Shown here: piece by piece, positions 22,723 to 31,275 of the stretch
Layout of the letters: the number at the start of each line of letters is the position of its first letter
Numbering within the stretch: position 1 is the stretch's first letter
Assembly: GCA_035294325.1 (NCBI GenBank)
Contig: DATGLE010000235.1
Span: 1-37,802, forward strand
Reading direction: 5' to 3'
Origin: DATGLE01 sp035294325
Lineage (GTDB): Bacteria > Chloroflexota > Ktedonobacteria > Ktedonobacterales > Ktedonobacteraceae
DNA length: 37,802 nucleotides
The notes under the pieces: model-generated
Databases searched by the model: none
What the model saw: only the letters and a program-made list of their open reading frames with translations
What the model was told of the DNA's origin: nothing
Position numbers and translations under genes: made by a program

Positions 22723-22792
22723 TGGCCCGGGCGAGCGGGATGGCCCGGGCGAGCGGGATGGCACGGGCGAGCGGGATGGCCCGGGCGAGCCG
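22721..22792. repeat. 18-bp minisatellite, four copies
   Basis: GATGGCCCGGGCGAGCGG is repeated at 22721-22738, 22739-22756, 22757-22774 (one change) and 22775-22792 (one change at the end). It starts at the map stop codon and sits between two convergent genes. The near-identity of the units suggests recent slippage, so copy number may vary between strains. Confidence 0.9.
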
Positions 22793-22803
22793 TGCCACTA
22801 CAT

Positions 22804-23151
22804 TTATTCGTCGCTCATGCCCTTTTTTAGTTCCGTGAAGAAGCCGATGATGCCTTCTCGCCAGGTCATTCTGGGTTCGCGCAGCGCCTCTTCCTGCTGG
22901 CGGCGCAGTGCCTCGCGTATAGCGGCGTTGCGCATCTCCTGTAGTCGCTGCGCATCGTAGGCCGCCCGTCTGGCCGCATCGCTCAGCACCTCGTATGCCT
23001 CATTCAGTTGCTTTATGCGCCTGTCGTTCGCCTGCTTGTTGAGGTCAGGATGATGCAGGCGCACAAGACGCCGATAGGAGCGCTTGATCTGGGCAAGTGT
23101 CGCATTAAACGGCACTTCAAGAATGCTATAGTAGTCGGGTTGTGGCATCAT
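22804..23151 (-). CDS. Small J-domain (DnaJ-like) protein
   Basis: 115-residue protein with an N-terminal J domain: PDYYSILEVPFNATLAQIKRSYRRLVRLHHPDLN includes the HPD motif needed to stimulate Hsp70 ATPase, and LNEAYEVLSDAARRAAYDAQR completes the helices. After it come only about 45 mostly helical, charged residues, with no Gly/Phe region or zinc fingers, so this is a minimal co-chaperone and not DnaJ itself. The start overlaps the dut stop by ATGA, suggesting coupled translation. Confidence 0.9.
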   Translation of the reverse strand: MMPQPDYYSILEVPFNATLAQIKRSYRRLVRLHHPDLNKQANDRRIKQLNEAYEVLSDAARRAAYDAQRLQEMRNAAIREALRRQQEEALREPRMTWREGIIGFFTELKKGMSDE

Positions 23152-23588
23152 GCACCTGTGCTTCCGAATCCCCCGCGTCCCTGCCCCACATCGTCCACCT
23201 CATCCCAGCTTACACGCAGAATGGGAACAAATATTCCTTGAGCAATACGCTCGCCGCGCTGGACAGTCACCGCTTCGTCGCGAAAATTGTAGACCGAGAC
23301 GATCAACTCATCGCCCTCTCCGCAATAGTCCTGATCGATGATGCCGACGCCATTGGGCATGAGCAGACCTTTGCGCCTGGCCGTGCTGCTGCGCATCGTG
23401 AGCAGCAGCATGTAACCGGGAGGCGTGCGCACAATCACGTTGGCGGGTATACGCCCGAGCCGGCGCGGGGCGACCTCGGTATCCTCGCGACAGAACAGGT
23501 CAAAGCCTACCGAACCAGCCGTAGAGTAGACTGGCAGGGGCAGATCTTTATCAATGCGCTTGATAGCGACCTTCAAAGATGCGTCCAT
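23148..23588 (-). CDS. dut: dUTP diphosphatase
   Basis: Trimeric dUTPase that hydrolyses dUTP to dUMP and PPi, keeping uracil out of DNA. All five motifs are visible: AGSVGFDL, RSSTARRKGL (motif 2), NGVGIIDQDYCGEGDE (motif 3), GERIAQGIF (motif 4) and GRGGFGSTG (motif 5, C-terminal arm). It has 146 residues, standard length. It is divergent from the small membrane protein gene at 23640 and runs into the J-domain gene. Confidence 0.96.
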   Translation of the reverse strand: MDASLKVAIKRIDKDLPLPVYSTAGSVGFDLFCREDTEVAPRRLGRIPANVIVRTPPGYMLLLTMRSSTARRKGLLMPNGVGIIDQDYCGEGDELIVSVYNFRDEAVTVQRGERIAQGIFVPILRVSWDEVDDVGQGRGGFGSTGA

Positions 23589-23639
23589 GCTGCATATTCT
23601 ACACCATTTTGTGATTTGCTGGAACAGGAAAAATCTGAT

Positions 23640-24122
23640 ATGCTACTCACCAGGATGTGTCAGGGGATATCTCGCAAAAGGGAGGTGCAGGCATTGGGTT
23701 CGCGGCTCAGGCTCATCATCACATGCGCTCTGCTCATGGTATCGCTGGGCTGCACAGCTTTCGCGGCGCGGGCCTCTCTGGGAGCGTACCAGAATTTTCA
23801 GAAGCAAAGCGCGCTGGCGAGAGAGGGTGATGTCAGCACGATCCGCCCCTGGATGACCATTCCCTATATCGCACATTCCTATCACATTCCCGAAAGCTAT
23901 CTCTACCAGACGTTGCATCTTGCCAGCACGGCCCCGTCACGGCATGTCACCCTGCACGCGCTTGCCACGCGCTCCCAACGCCCGGTGCAGCAAATCATTC
24001 ACAAGGTGCAGGAGGCTATTCTTACGTATCGTAAGCAGCATCCTCATGGAAGGCAGGGATACCGTCCCTGGATAATTCACAGGAAGAACCGGATTCCTGT
24101 TACCCTGGCCTTGAAGCTGTGA
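23640..24122 (+). CDS. Small membrane-anchored or secreted protein, unknown
   Basis: I do not recognise this 160-residue protein. A hydrophobic segment (LRLIITCALLMVSLGCTAFA) at about residues 22-41 follows a basic N-terminus and looks like a signal anchor. The LGC is not a canonical lipobox. The exported part has two similar helical units, RPWMTIPYIAHSYHIPESYLYQTLHLA and TLHALATRSQRPVQQIIHKVQEAI, resembling helix-turn-helix-like repeats, and a basic C-terminus. ATG at 23640 has AGGA 10 nt upstream. The frame is open much further left, but that part is antisense to dut. A later start near 23684-23695 behind GGGAGG is also possible. Confidence 0.65.
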   Translation: MLLTRMCQGISRKREVQALGSRLRLIITCALLMVSLGCTAFAARASLGAYQNFQKQSALAREGDVSTIRPWMTIPYIAHSYHIPESYLYQTLHLASTAPSRHVTLHALATRSQRPVQQIIHKVQEAILTYRKQHPHGRQGYRPWIIHRKNRIPVTLALKL

Positions 24123-24224
24123 AATTGCCACCTTCAATATGGTTTGAACGTATACATAAACAGGCAGGTTGCATACACGTTCTTGATCTGCCGGAGAAAG
24201 CCGCCAAAAACAGGCTCCGGGGAC

Positions 24225-24253
24225 TAGAATGAAAGGAGGACTTGCGTTATAAT
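24225..24253 (+). promoter_or_regulatory. Candidate promoter for the sigma-factor gene
   Basis: A perfect TATAAT at 24248-24253 with a weak -35 (TAGAAT, 24225-24230) at 17-nt spacing. This gives a leader of about 175 nt. The 310-bp gap upstream of the sigma gene contains no other gene I can support. Confidence 0.35.
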
Positions 24254-24434
24254 TGGAGTAGGAATATTTTCCGATCAGGCTATGTTTCTACTAGTAGAGT
24301 CAGGAAGCATGTCATTGATTTCCTCCCACTCGGCACTCGGACAGCTTGAGACTCGCTTTCCCTGAGTGTAGGACCAGACGACAAACTATATATCTTGCTG
24401 CTTAGGATATACTACTTTTCATGGAGGGCGTACA

Positions 24435-25667
24435 ATGATGGACTTAAAGCGTGCCATGACGGGAACAACGCTTACATTGAATAATTCACAAAATACCGAT
24501 CTGGAGAAGCCGTTCGATATCGTCGAACGCCTGCTTACGAAGGATCTTTCATATACGACTGAGGGCGACGTGGAGGAGGACCCGGAGAAGGAAGAAGATG
24601 AGCATGAGTTGGAGGACCTGGACACTGGCCCCCTTGAGCTGGAGACCGGTCCTCTTGAGTTGGAAGAGATGTCTGATATGCATGAAGATCTAGCTCAGTT
24701 GCCCGGTTCTTCCGATATGGGAGCTGAGTCCATCCTCACACTTCCCACAATGGCAACTGAAGAGGAGCCACCGGTACGCCGTCCCACCATGCGCCGTCGC
24801 CGCTCAGAAGACCAGGATGAGCACGCCGTGAGCGCGGCCGACGCCGGCGAGTCCGATGCCGTAATGACCTATCTACGTGAAATCGGGCGGGTTCCGATGA
24901 TTACGCACGAGCGCGAAATCGAACTGGCCCAGCGCATCGAGATGGGGGACCGCGACGCGATGAAGCAATTTATCCTGGCTAATCTGCGGCTCGTGGTCAG
25001 TATTGCGAAACGCTATGTTGGTCGTGGGCTTACCCTCCTCGATCTGATCCAGGAGGGGAATATCGGTCTGATCCGGGCGGTGCAGCGCTATGATTGGCGC
25101 CGTGGGCATCGCTTCTCTACGCACGCGACATGGTGGATCCGCCAGGCGATCAGTCGCGCCGTTGCTGACAAGGGGCGCACGATCCGCCTTCCGGTCTACG
25201 TCAATACCGCGCTCAACCGCATACGTCGTGAGCGCCAGCGTTTGCTTCAGGAGCTTGGTCGTGAGCCAACAGAGCTGGAGCTGGCGGAGGCAACGGGTCT
25301 GGACCCCGTGCGCATGGTTGAGCTGCAAGGCGCGCCGGGCGCCCCCGTTTCTCTGGAACTGCCGGTGGGCGAAGACGAGGAGCAAGAGCTTGGGGATGTG
25401 CTGGCGGATACCGAATCGGCCTCGCCAGAAGAACTGGCTACCACGCAGACGCTGAAGGATGAAGTGCAGCGCGTGCTCGAATCGGTGCTCACCCCGCGCG
25501 AACAGCTTGTCCTGCAATTGCGCTTCGGTCTGGGCAACGGGCAGGCGCATCCGCTGGAACAGGTGGGGCGCGAACTGGGCATTACGCGCGAGCGCGTTCG
25601 CCAGATCGAGGCCGGTGCGCTGGCGAAGCTGCGCCAGCCGCCTGTGCTGGATCGCTTACGCGGCTAA
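24435..25667 (+). CDS. RNA polymerase sigma-70 family factor (RpoD/SigA-like)
   Basis: Primary-type or group 2 sigma factor of 410 residues. The N-terminal about 135 residues are acidic and low in conservation, with the repeat TGPLELE at about 64-70 and 71-77. Region 1.2 begins at about 141 (DAVMTYLREIGRVPMITHERE). Region 2 runs from about 176 to 245 with NLRLVVSIAKRYVGRG, DLIQEGNIGLIRAV and FSTHATWWIRQAI (-10 recognition). Region 3 lies at about 255-335. Region 4 ends with the -35-binding helix-turn-helix LEQVGRELGITRERVRQIEAGAL. The ATG at 24435 has GGAGGG 6 nt upstream. Whether it is the housekeeping sigma cannot be told from one copy. Confidence 0.92.
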   Translation: MMDLKRAMTGTTLTLNNSQNTDLEKPFDIVERLLTKDLSYTTEGDVEEDPEKEEDEHELEDLDTGPLELETGPLELEEMSDMHEDLAQLPGSSDMGAESILTLPTMATEEEPPVRRPTMRRRRSEDQDEHAVSAADAGESDAVMTYLREIGRVPMITHEREIELAQRIEMGDRDAMKQFILANLRLVVSIAKRYVGRGLTLLDLIQEGNIGLIRAVQRYDWRRGHRFSTHATWWIRQAISRAVADKGRTIRLPVYVNTALNRIRRERQRLLQELGREPTELELAEATGLDPVRMVELQGAPGAPVSLELPVGEDEEQELGDVLADTESASPEELATTQTLKDEVQRVLESVLTPREQLVLQLRFGLGNGQAHPLEQVGRELGITRERVRQIEAGALAKLRQPPVLDRLRG

Positions 25668-25676
25668 TTCCTTTTC

Positions 25677-25742
25677 TAAAGGGCAGGAAGAAGCGAGCGC
25701 TGCCTGGCGCGCCAGGCAGCGCTCGCTTCTTCCTGCCCTTTA
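25677..25742. terminator. 66-nt perfect palindrome between convergent genes
   Basis: The two halves, 25677-25709 and 25710-25742, are exact reverse complements with no unpaired centre (GGCGCGCC at the middle). It sits between the sigma-factor stop and the RelA/SpoT-family stop, whose stop codon it overlaps. T-rich outer flanks on either side make it a plausible bidirectional terminator. Confidence 0.8.
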
Positions 25743-28223
25743 TTTTTTCCCTATGTCGCGCTCGACCTGGAGTACGCCTTTCACCTTTCCCAGTCGCGTG
25801 AAGATGCGGCGCATCTGCTCCAGGTCATTGATCTCCAATGTGGCTGTAATCACTACAGCGACGTGCTTGCTATCAGTGTGAGAGTTGATCGACATCAGGT
25901 TGATACCGGCATCGGTGACGATGGCCGCGATATCGCGAATCAGTCCGGCGCGGTTATGGGCCGTAATCACAATCGGGGCCAGGTAGCTCGTCTGGCTCAT
26001 GCCGAGCCAGTTGACATTGATGAGCCGCTCGCTCTCATGCTCGCGATAACGCTTGAGGTTGCGGCAATTGGCGCGATGCACAATAACGCCTTTCCCACGA
26101 CTGATGAAGCCGATGATCTCGTCGCCGGGCAGCGGGCAGCAGCAGTTTGCCAGTTTTGTCAGCAGCCCGCTCTCACCCGCTACCTGCAAGCGCGCGGCAG
26201 CCGTCTGTTTCGTGCTCACCGCCGGCAGCGCCAGCGTCTCTTCGGCGTCCTTCTCCTTCGTTTCGCGGAGCTCTTTCCCCTCGCGCAACTGCCAGTATTC
26301 AAGCAGTCTCATCGCCACCATGCGCGGGCGCAGGTCGTCGGCGCCAATGGCGGCCAGGATGTCCTCAAACGTCTCCAGGTGAATTTCTTCGCACAGCCAG
26401 CGCTCCGCATCTTCGGTCATCGCATCGAGGCCGCGCGCGCCCGGCGTGATCTTCAACTCACGCTCCAGCCGCTCGCGTCCTATCTGGATATTGATATCGC
26501 GCTCATGCATCTTGAGATAGCGCCGGATCTTGCTTTTCGCGGCGGCGGTATGCGCGAAGCTGAGCCAGTCGCGCGTCGGGTGGGCCGTGCGGCTGGTGAC
26601 GATATCGACGATCTCGCCGCTCTTCAGTTCGTAATCCAGCGGGACCATGCGCGTCACCAGACGGTCTCCATCGCCGCTGCCCACCTGGGTGATGATGCGT
26701 GCGCCCGCGCACTTATCGCCCACCTGGCTGTGAACGCGGTAGGCGAAATCGAGCGGCGTCGAGCCAACGGGCAGCTCTTTGACCTCGCCTTTGGGCGTGA
26801 ACACAAAGATCTGCTCCTGAAAGATGTCGCCCTTGATCGCCTCGACGAACTCGGTATCGCTGGCGCTTGAAGCGTGCATTTCGTGCTGCCACTCGGCAAG
26901 ATGTCGCAGCCAGGTCAGCAGCTCTTTGGCCGATGCGGAGGCATTGTCGCCGGCATCCTTATAGTGCCAGTGCATCGCTACGCCGTATTCGGCCATTTCA
27001 TGCATAGCATACGTGCGGATCTGGATCTCCGCGAGCTGGTCATCCAGGCAGAATACCGTTGTGTGCAGCGCTCTGTATCCGTTCGGCTTGGGATTGGCGA
27101 TGAAATCCTTGATGCGCCCCTCTTTCGGCTTCCACAGGCTGTGTACATGGCCCAGCGCGATGTAGCAATCGGTGGTGGATTCGACCAGGATGCGGAAGGC
27201 GATCAGGTCATGGATCTGGTTTATGTCGGCGGCCTTTTTGAGCGCTTCCAGCCCTTCGACATCGCCGGCATTGCGCTGGAGCTTCTTATAGAAACTGTAT
27301 AGATGCTTGACGCGCCCGGAGACCTCCGCTTTGACACCGATAGAGGCCATTTCCGCACGCAGCCTGTTGCAGACACGTTCAACATAAGAACGCCATTGCT
27401 TGCTCTCGGCCTCGACCAGATCGCGCGTCCAGGCGTAAATTTCTGGCTCCAGGATCTGGAAGGCCAGATCCTCCAGTTCACTCTCGACGCGCGACATCCC
27501 CAGGCGTCCGGCCAGCGGCGCGTAGATCTCGCGCGTCTCCTGCGCCATTGTGAGCATTTCCTGGCGATCTCCCTGGTAGGATGGCTGGCACATCTGACGG
27601 ATGGCGTTGAGGCGGTAGGCCAGCTTGAGCAGGACAACGCGGGGATCGTCGGCCATTGCCACGAACATCTTGCGCACGGTTTCGGCCTGCTGGCGGCGCA
27701 GAGCTTCGCGGATACGCGGCTTCTTGCTCTCGGCGGCCGCTGCGCTGGCCGTGTTCTCCTCGCGCTCGTCCTGCCCCTTCTTCACGGCTGCAACCTGTCC
27801 CGTTTGCCGGTTGAGCGTCGCGCTGACGGCGCTGGCACCTTGCTTGGTGCGCTCCAGGATATTGAGGCGTAGCATGCTGCCGATGACGCGTGCGGTGGCG
27901 ACCCCCAGTTCTTGCTCCACATGCTCCAACGAAAGCAGATCCGCGTCGACGGCCTCAAAAACCAGGCCGGCGGCAACTCCTACCGCGTCGATACGCATCT
28001 GCTGCGCCAGAATCGTCGAGACGGCCAGCGCATGCTGCATACGCGGATACGCGAGGTCCTGCTCGGAGTCCTTCTGATAAGCCTCGCGGGCAAGCTGTAA
28101 AGCCTGGCTCACCCGCTCTATCTCGTTTGGTCGCATGTACTGGCGCACCAGAGAGAAGAGCTGCGCCTGTGCATCCGAAAATTGCGGTGATACAGCATGT
28201 TGTTCTACGAGCCTGTTTATCAT
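25740..28223 (-). CDS. RelA/SpoT homologue with degenerate hydrolase site (synthetase type)
   Basis: Long RSH protein, 827 residues from the ATG at 28223. The N-terminal HD region is recognisable (MQHALAVSTILAQQM, AAGLVFEAVDADL), but the catalytic HD pair is replaced by FE (about residues 89-90), and the usual LADRLHNMRT reads LAYRLNAIRQM. The (p)ppGpp hydrolase is therefore probably dead. The synthetase domain looks intact: GRIKDFIANPKPNGYRALHT with the RxKD motif, and EIQIRT with the catalytic Glu. TGS (FVFTPKGEVKELPVGSTPLDFAY), zinc-finger-like (NCCCPLPGDEIIGF) and C-terminal ACT domains follow. It makes (p)ppGpp from ATP and GTP/GDP at the ribosome. No good Shine-Dalgarno site is seen. 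A TTG 7 codons earlier is possible. Confidence 0.92.
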   Translation of the reverse strand: MINRLVEQHAVSPQFSDAQAQLFSLVRQYMRPNEIERVSQALQLAREAYQKDSEQDLAYPRMQHALAVSTILAQQMRIDAVGVAAGLVFEAVDADLLSLEHVEQELGVATARVIGSMLRLNILERTKQGASAVSATLNRQTGQVAAVKKGQDEREENTASAAAAESKKPRIREALRRQQAETVRKMFVAMADDPRVVLLKLAYRLNAIRQMCQPSYQGDRQEMLTMAQETREIYAPLAGRLGMSRVESELEDLAFQILEPEIYAWTRDLVEAESKQWRSYVERVCNRLRAEMASIGVKAEVSGRVKHLYSFYKKLQRNAGDVEGLEALKKAADINQIHDLIAFRILVESTTDCYIALGHVHSLWKPKEGRIKDFIANPKPNGYRALHTTVFCLDDQLAEIQIRTYAMHEMAEYGVAMHWHYKDAGDNASASAKELLTWLRHLAEWQHEMHASSASDTEFVEAIKGDIFQEQIFVFTPKGEVKELPVGSTPLDFAYRVHSQVGDKCAGARIITQVGSGDGDRLVTRMVPLDYELKSGEIVDIVTSRTAHPTRDWLSFAHTAAAKSKIRRYLKMHERDINIQIGRERLERELKITPGARGLDAMTEDAERWLCEEIHLETFEDILAAIGADDLRPRMVAMRLLEYWQLREGKELRETKEKDAEETLALPAVSTKQTAAARLQVAGESGLLTKLANCCCPLPGDEIIGFISRGKGVIVHRANCRNLKRYREHESERLINVNWLGMSQTSYLAPIVITAHNRAGLIRDIAAIVTDAGINLMSINSHTDSKHVAVVITATLEINDLEQMRRIFTRLGKVKGVLQVERDIGKK

Positions 28224-28283
28224 GACCAATCTCTGGATTTTCAATCTACAATCGTAAATAGCCAGCAGAATAGCTATCTATAC

Positions 28284-28312
28284 ACTATACGTTTTATCCG
28301 GCCTTGCGTTAA
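28284..28312 (-). promoter_or_regulatory. Candidate promoter of the synthetase-type RSH gene
   Basis: On the minus strand, TTAACG (28312-28307), 17-nt spacer, TATAGT (28289-28284). It lies about 60 bp upstream of the start codon, so this gene can be expressed independently of the neighbouring RSH gene. Between 28338 and 28402 a GC-rich inverted repeat (GTAGGGG/CCCCTAC) spans the end of the upstream gene and may act as its terminator. Confidence 0.45.
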
Positions 28313-28398
28313 ACTTTTCCGTCCTTGAGTGGGACCTGTAGGGGAGAACGGCGGTGCAAGCGGCTTGTATTACCTGCCCCGGGCAGGGTCCAGCGCCC

Positions 28399-30810
28399 CT
28401 ACCGGCTGCTGAGCGCGCGGTCTACACTGACCACGTTCTTGACCTGGCGTAAGCGGCGCAGAATGTGTTCGATCTGGTCGATCACGCTATCCGACGCCGC
28501 TATCTCCAGCGTCGCGGTAATGACTGCCTTGTGTAATGAGGCGTTGGTCGTTGAGGTCAAGGAGGTCATATTGATGCCAGCGTCGGCCACAACTGCTGCC
28601 ACATCACGCAGCAGGCCGGAGCGGTCATGGGCAACGATGGTGATGGGGGCGAAGTAGTATTCTGGCTCGATCTGCAACCAGTTGATCTCTATCAGTGCGT
28701 TCTGGTTCTCACGGTAACGCCGCAGCGTCCGGCAATCCTGACGATGGATGAACATTCCCTTGCTGGGATTGAGCACGCCTACGATCCCATCGCCCGGGAT
28801 GGGGCAGCAGCAGCGGGCCAGTTTCACCAGATTCTTGCCGCCGACGCTCTCGCCCCCGGCAAGATGATAGTGCCCGTTGCTCTCGCTCCTGGCCGCCTTG
28901 CCCTCGCGTACCATCTCGCCGTAGTTGCGCAAAAGCGGCAGCAGGTAGCCAAGCACGCTCTCTATGTGCAGATCCTCGCGTCCCAGTGCGACATAGATAT
29001 CTTCAAGCGTCGCATATTTTTTCATGATCCCCGCCGGATCTTCCGCGCGCATCTGTTGAAGCAGCGCCTCGACATGTTCATTCACGCCGAGCGCTCCAGC
29101 AGCCTTCAATGCCAGATCCAGGCGCTCGCGTCCCAGTTGCAGATTAATCTCTCGCTCATAGGTTTTCAGGTAGCGGCGGATCTTGTTGCGGGCGGCCGCG
29201 GTTCGCGCGAAGCTGAGCCAGTCGCGCGTCGGATGCGCGGTGCGATTCACGACAATATCGACGATCTCGCCGTCCTTCAGTTCGTAGTCGAGCGGGACCA
29301 GGCGCGTTACCAGGCGCCCACTGTCGTCCATGTTGGTGATGATGCGCGCACCCGCGCAGTGATCGCCGATGTCGGTATGGATGCGATAGGCCATGTCCAG
29401 CGGCGTTGAGCCGCGCGGCAAATCCTTGACCTCGCCTTTTGGCGTGAACACAAAGATCTGCTCCTGGAAGATATCGCCTTTGACCGCCTCGACGAATTCA
29501 TCGGCGCTCTGCGGCAGTTCGCGCTGCCACTCGCGCAGTTGCTCGATCCACGTTACCATTTCACGATACGAGAGGCGCCAGCTATTGGGCGAGGCTTCTT
29601 TCCCCACCCGCTCCTTCAAGTACCAGTAGCTGGCGATGCCATAATCGGCGGTGCGCTCCATGTCGTGCGTGCGGATCTGGATCTCGGCAAGCCGGTTGTC
29701 CAGGCAGAATACAGTGGTATGCAGCGACTGGTAGCCATTCTGTTTGGGCGTGGCGATAAAGTCTTTGATGCGCCCATCCTTTGGTCGCCAGAGGGCATGG
29801 ATATGGCCCAGGGCCAGGTAACACTCGTTGTCGGTATCAACCAGGATGCGGAAAGAAACCAGGTCGTGGATCTGGCTGAGGTCGCCGCTTTGCTGGCCCG
29901 GCATATCCTCCATCTTGCGGTTAATGCTTGCCAGGTGTTTGCGCCAGGCGCGCACCTCGGCACGAATGCCCGCGCGCTGCATCTCCTCACGCAGGATCTC
30001 GCGGACGCGCTCGATATAGGGAAGGCGGCGCCTGATCTCTTCCTCAACCTGGCGGGCCAGCAGGGCGTATTTCTCCGGCTCCAGGTAGCTGAAAGCAAGG
30101 TCTTCTAGCTCGGCCTGCACCAGCGCCATGCCCAGGCGCCGTGCCAGCGGAGCGTAGATTTCGCTCGTCTCGCGCGCCGTGTTCTGCTGCTGCGCCGGCG
30201 TCATTGCCGCCAGGGTGCGCATATTGTGCAGGCGATCAGCCAGCTTGAGCACAACCACGCGCGGGTCTTCGGCCATTGCCAGCAGCATCTTGCGCACTGT
30301 TTCGGTACGCTGGCGCCGTTTATCTACCGTAGAGGGCAGAGGCCGATCCTGCTCGCCAGCAGCATTGATATGCCCGGCGCTCTCCCTTTTTCCTGCCAGG
30401 GCTTCAAACTTCGTGACGCCATCGACAATAGTGGCGACCTCCGCACCAAACTGGGCGCGTAAATCGTCAAGGGAGTAATCAGTATCTTCGACCACATCAT
30501 GCAGCAGAGCAGCGATAATTCCATCAGCATCGATACGCATCCCGGCAAGCAGCAAGGCTACCTCCAGCGGATGCTGGATAAATGGCTCCCCAGAACGTCG
30601 CACCACCCCGGCATGCGCTTTTTTTGCCAGCGCATAGGCGCAGCGAATCCTCTCCAGATCCTGCTCGGTAAGATACTGCTGCGTCTCTGCCAGCAGGTCC
30701 TCAAGCGTGACTTGAGAAGGGATGACGTTCTTCCCCGGCACAATGGTTCTGGTAATCGAGGGAACAAGAGATTCTTCAACTATGTTGTCGGAATTGGTAG
30801 CCATAATCAT
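28399..30810 (-). CDS. rel: Bifunctional (p)ppGpp synthetase/hydrolase (Rel/SpoT)
   Basis: Full-length RSH of 803 residues. The hydrolase domain is intact: IQHPLEVALLLAG with the first His near residue 80, ALLHDVVEDT with the HD pair at 104-105, and LKLADRLHNMRTL. The synthetase domain shows GRIKDFIATPKQNGYQSLHT (RxKD) and EIQIRT. TGS (FVFTPKGEVKDLPRGSTPLDMAY), zinc-finger-like CCCPIPGDGIVGV and ACT domains complete the C-terminal regulatory half. It can both make and degrade the alarmone. The ATG at 30804 (MATNSDN) has better Shine-Dalgarno spacing (AGG, 9 nt) than that at 30810. It has its own near-perfect promoter. It lies directly upstream of the hydrolase-dead paralogue, on the same strand. 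Confidence 0.95.
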   Translation of the reverse strand: MIMATNSDNIVEESLVPSITRTIVPGKNVIPSQVTLEDLLAETQQYLTEQDLERIRCAYALAKKAHAGVVRRSGEPFIQHPLEVALLLAGMRIDADGIIAALLHDVVEDTDYSLDDLRAQFGAEVATIVDGVTKFEALAGKRESAGHINAAGEQDRPLPSTVDKRRQRTETVRKMLLAMAEDPRVVVLKLADRLHNMRTLAAMTPAQQQNTARETSEIYAPLARRLGMALVQAELEDLAFSYLEPEKYALLARQVEEEIRRRLPYIERVREILREEMQRAGIRAEVRAWRKHLASINRKMEDMPGQQSGDLSQIHDLVSFRILVDTDNECYLALGHIHALWRPKDGRIKDFIATPKQNGYQSLHTTVFCLDNRLAEIQIRTHDMERTADYGIASYWYLKERVGKEASPNSWRLSYREMVTWIEQLREWQRELPQSADEFVEAVKGDIFQEQIFVFTPKGEVKDLPRGSTPLDMAYRIHTDIGDHCAGARIITNMDDSGRLVTRLVPLDYELKDGEIVDIVVNRTAHPTRDWLSFARTAAARNKIRRYLKTYEREINLQLGRERLDLALKAAGALGVNEHVEALLQQMRAEDPAGIMKKYATLEDIYVALGREDLHIESVLGYLLPLLRNYGEMVREGKAARSESNGHYHLAGGESVGGKNLVKLARCCCPIPGDGIVGVLNPSKGMFIHRQDCRTLRRYRENQNALIEINWLQIEPEYYFAPITIVAHDRSGLLRDVAAVVADAGINMTSLTSTTNASLHKAVITATLEIAASDSVIDQIEHILRRLRQVKNVVSVDRALSSR

Positions 30811-30946
30811 ATACCTGATTACTACGTAGTATCGCGTCTGTTCTGCATGCCACGCCTCACTACCCGGGCGGGAAGCGCTCCTGCTTTGATAACCTGCTCT
30901 TTAGACGGATCTGTTGTTACATACGCAAAACAAATGTTACTTATCT

Positions 30947-30974
30947 ATTATAAAGTGCGATGTACGGCTGTCAA
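30947..30974 (-). promoter_or_regulatory. Consensus sigma-70 promoter of rel
   Basis: On the minus strand, TTGACA (30974-30969), 16-nt spacer, TATAAT (30952-30947): both hexamers perfect. The predicted start is about 130 nt upstream of the rel start codon. It is one of the best promoter matches in the window. Confidence 0.75.
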
Positions 30975-31275
30975 GCAAAGAGAGAGCATTTCAGAAACAT
31001 CATAGCGCGGGCGATGTAAAGAACGGGCATACAATAGCAGACAAATATCTTTAGATATCTGATAAAACGCTTGCAGCAGTCGGCTTATTCCAGGAGAGAT
31101 GGCGAGCAGGAAGAGGATACCGGAGGAGAAGCTGAAGGCTCAGCCAGGAACATACCCTGGCCTTGCCTTATGTTCTGATGGAGATAAGCCTGTAGGCTGA
31201 AGCCTGTAAGCCTATTGCTTGCCGGGGAAGCTCTTTTAAGGATATGAGAGCATCACCCTCTTGCTCATCATAGCG
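30975..31275. other. Gene-free spacer between rel and the zinc-ribbon gene
   Basis: I see no supportable gene. Around 31125-31215 there are short repeated and partly self-complementary motifs (aggctgaagcct, cctgtaagcct) that could fold weakly, perhaps a remnant of a repeat or the end region of the zinc-ribbon transcript. Confidence 0.4.

Noticed and set aside
21745..22764. 339-residue minus-strand frame opposite map
   Set aside because: Shadow of map that runs through the 18-bp minisatellite; repetitive and motif-free.
22721..22792. CRISPR-like array
   Set aside because: The units are directly adjacent with no spacers; this is a minisatellite.
23142..23639. Upstream part of the long plus-strand frame ending at 24122
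   Set aside because: This part is antisense to dut, whose five motifs are clear; the real gene probably starts at 23640.
24242..24352. Possible 33-codon leader frame starting TTG after AAAGGAGG upstream of the sigma gene
   Set aside because: The spacing between the Shine-Dalgarno site and the TTG is only 2 nt, and the same bases carry a perfect TATAAT, so a promoter is the simpler reading.
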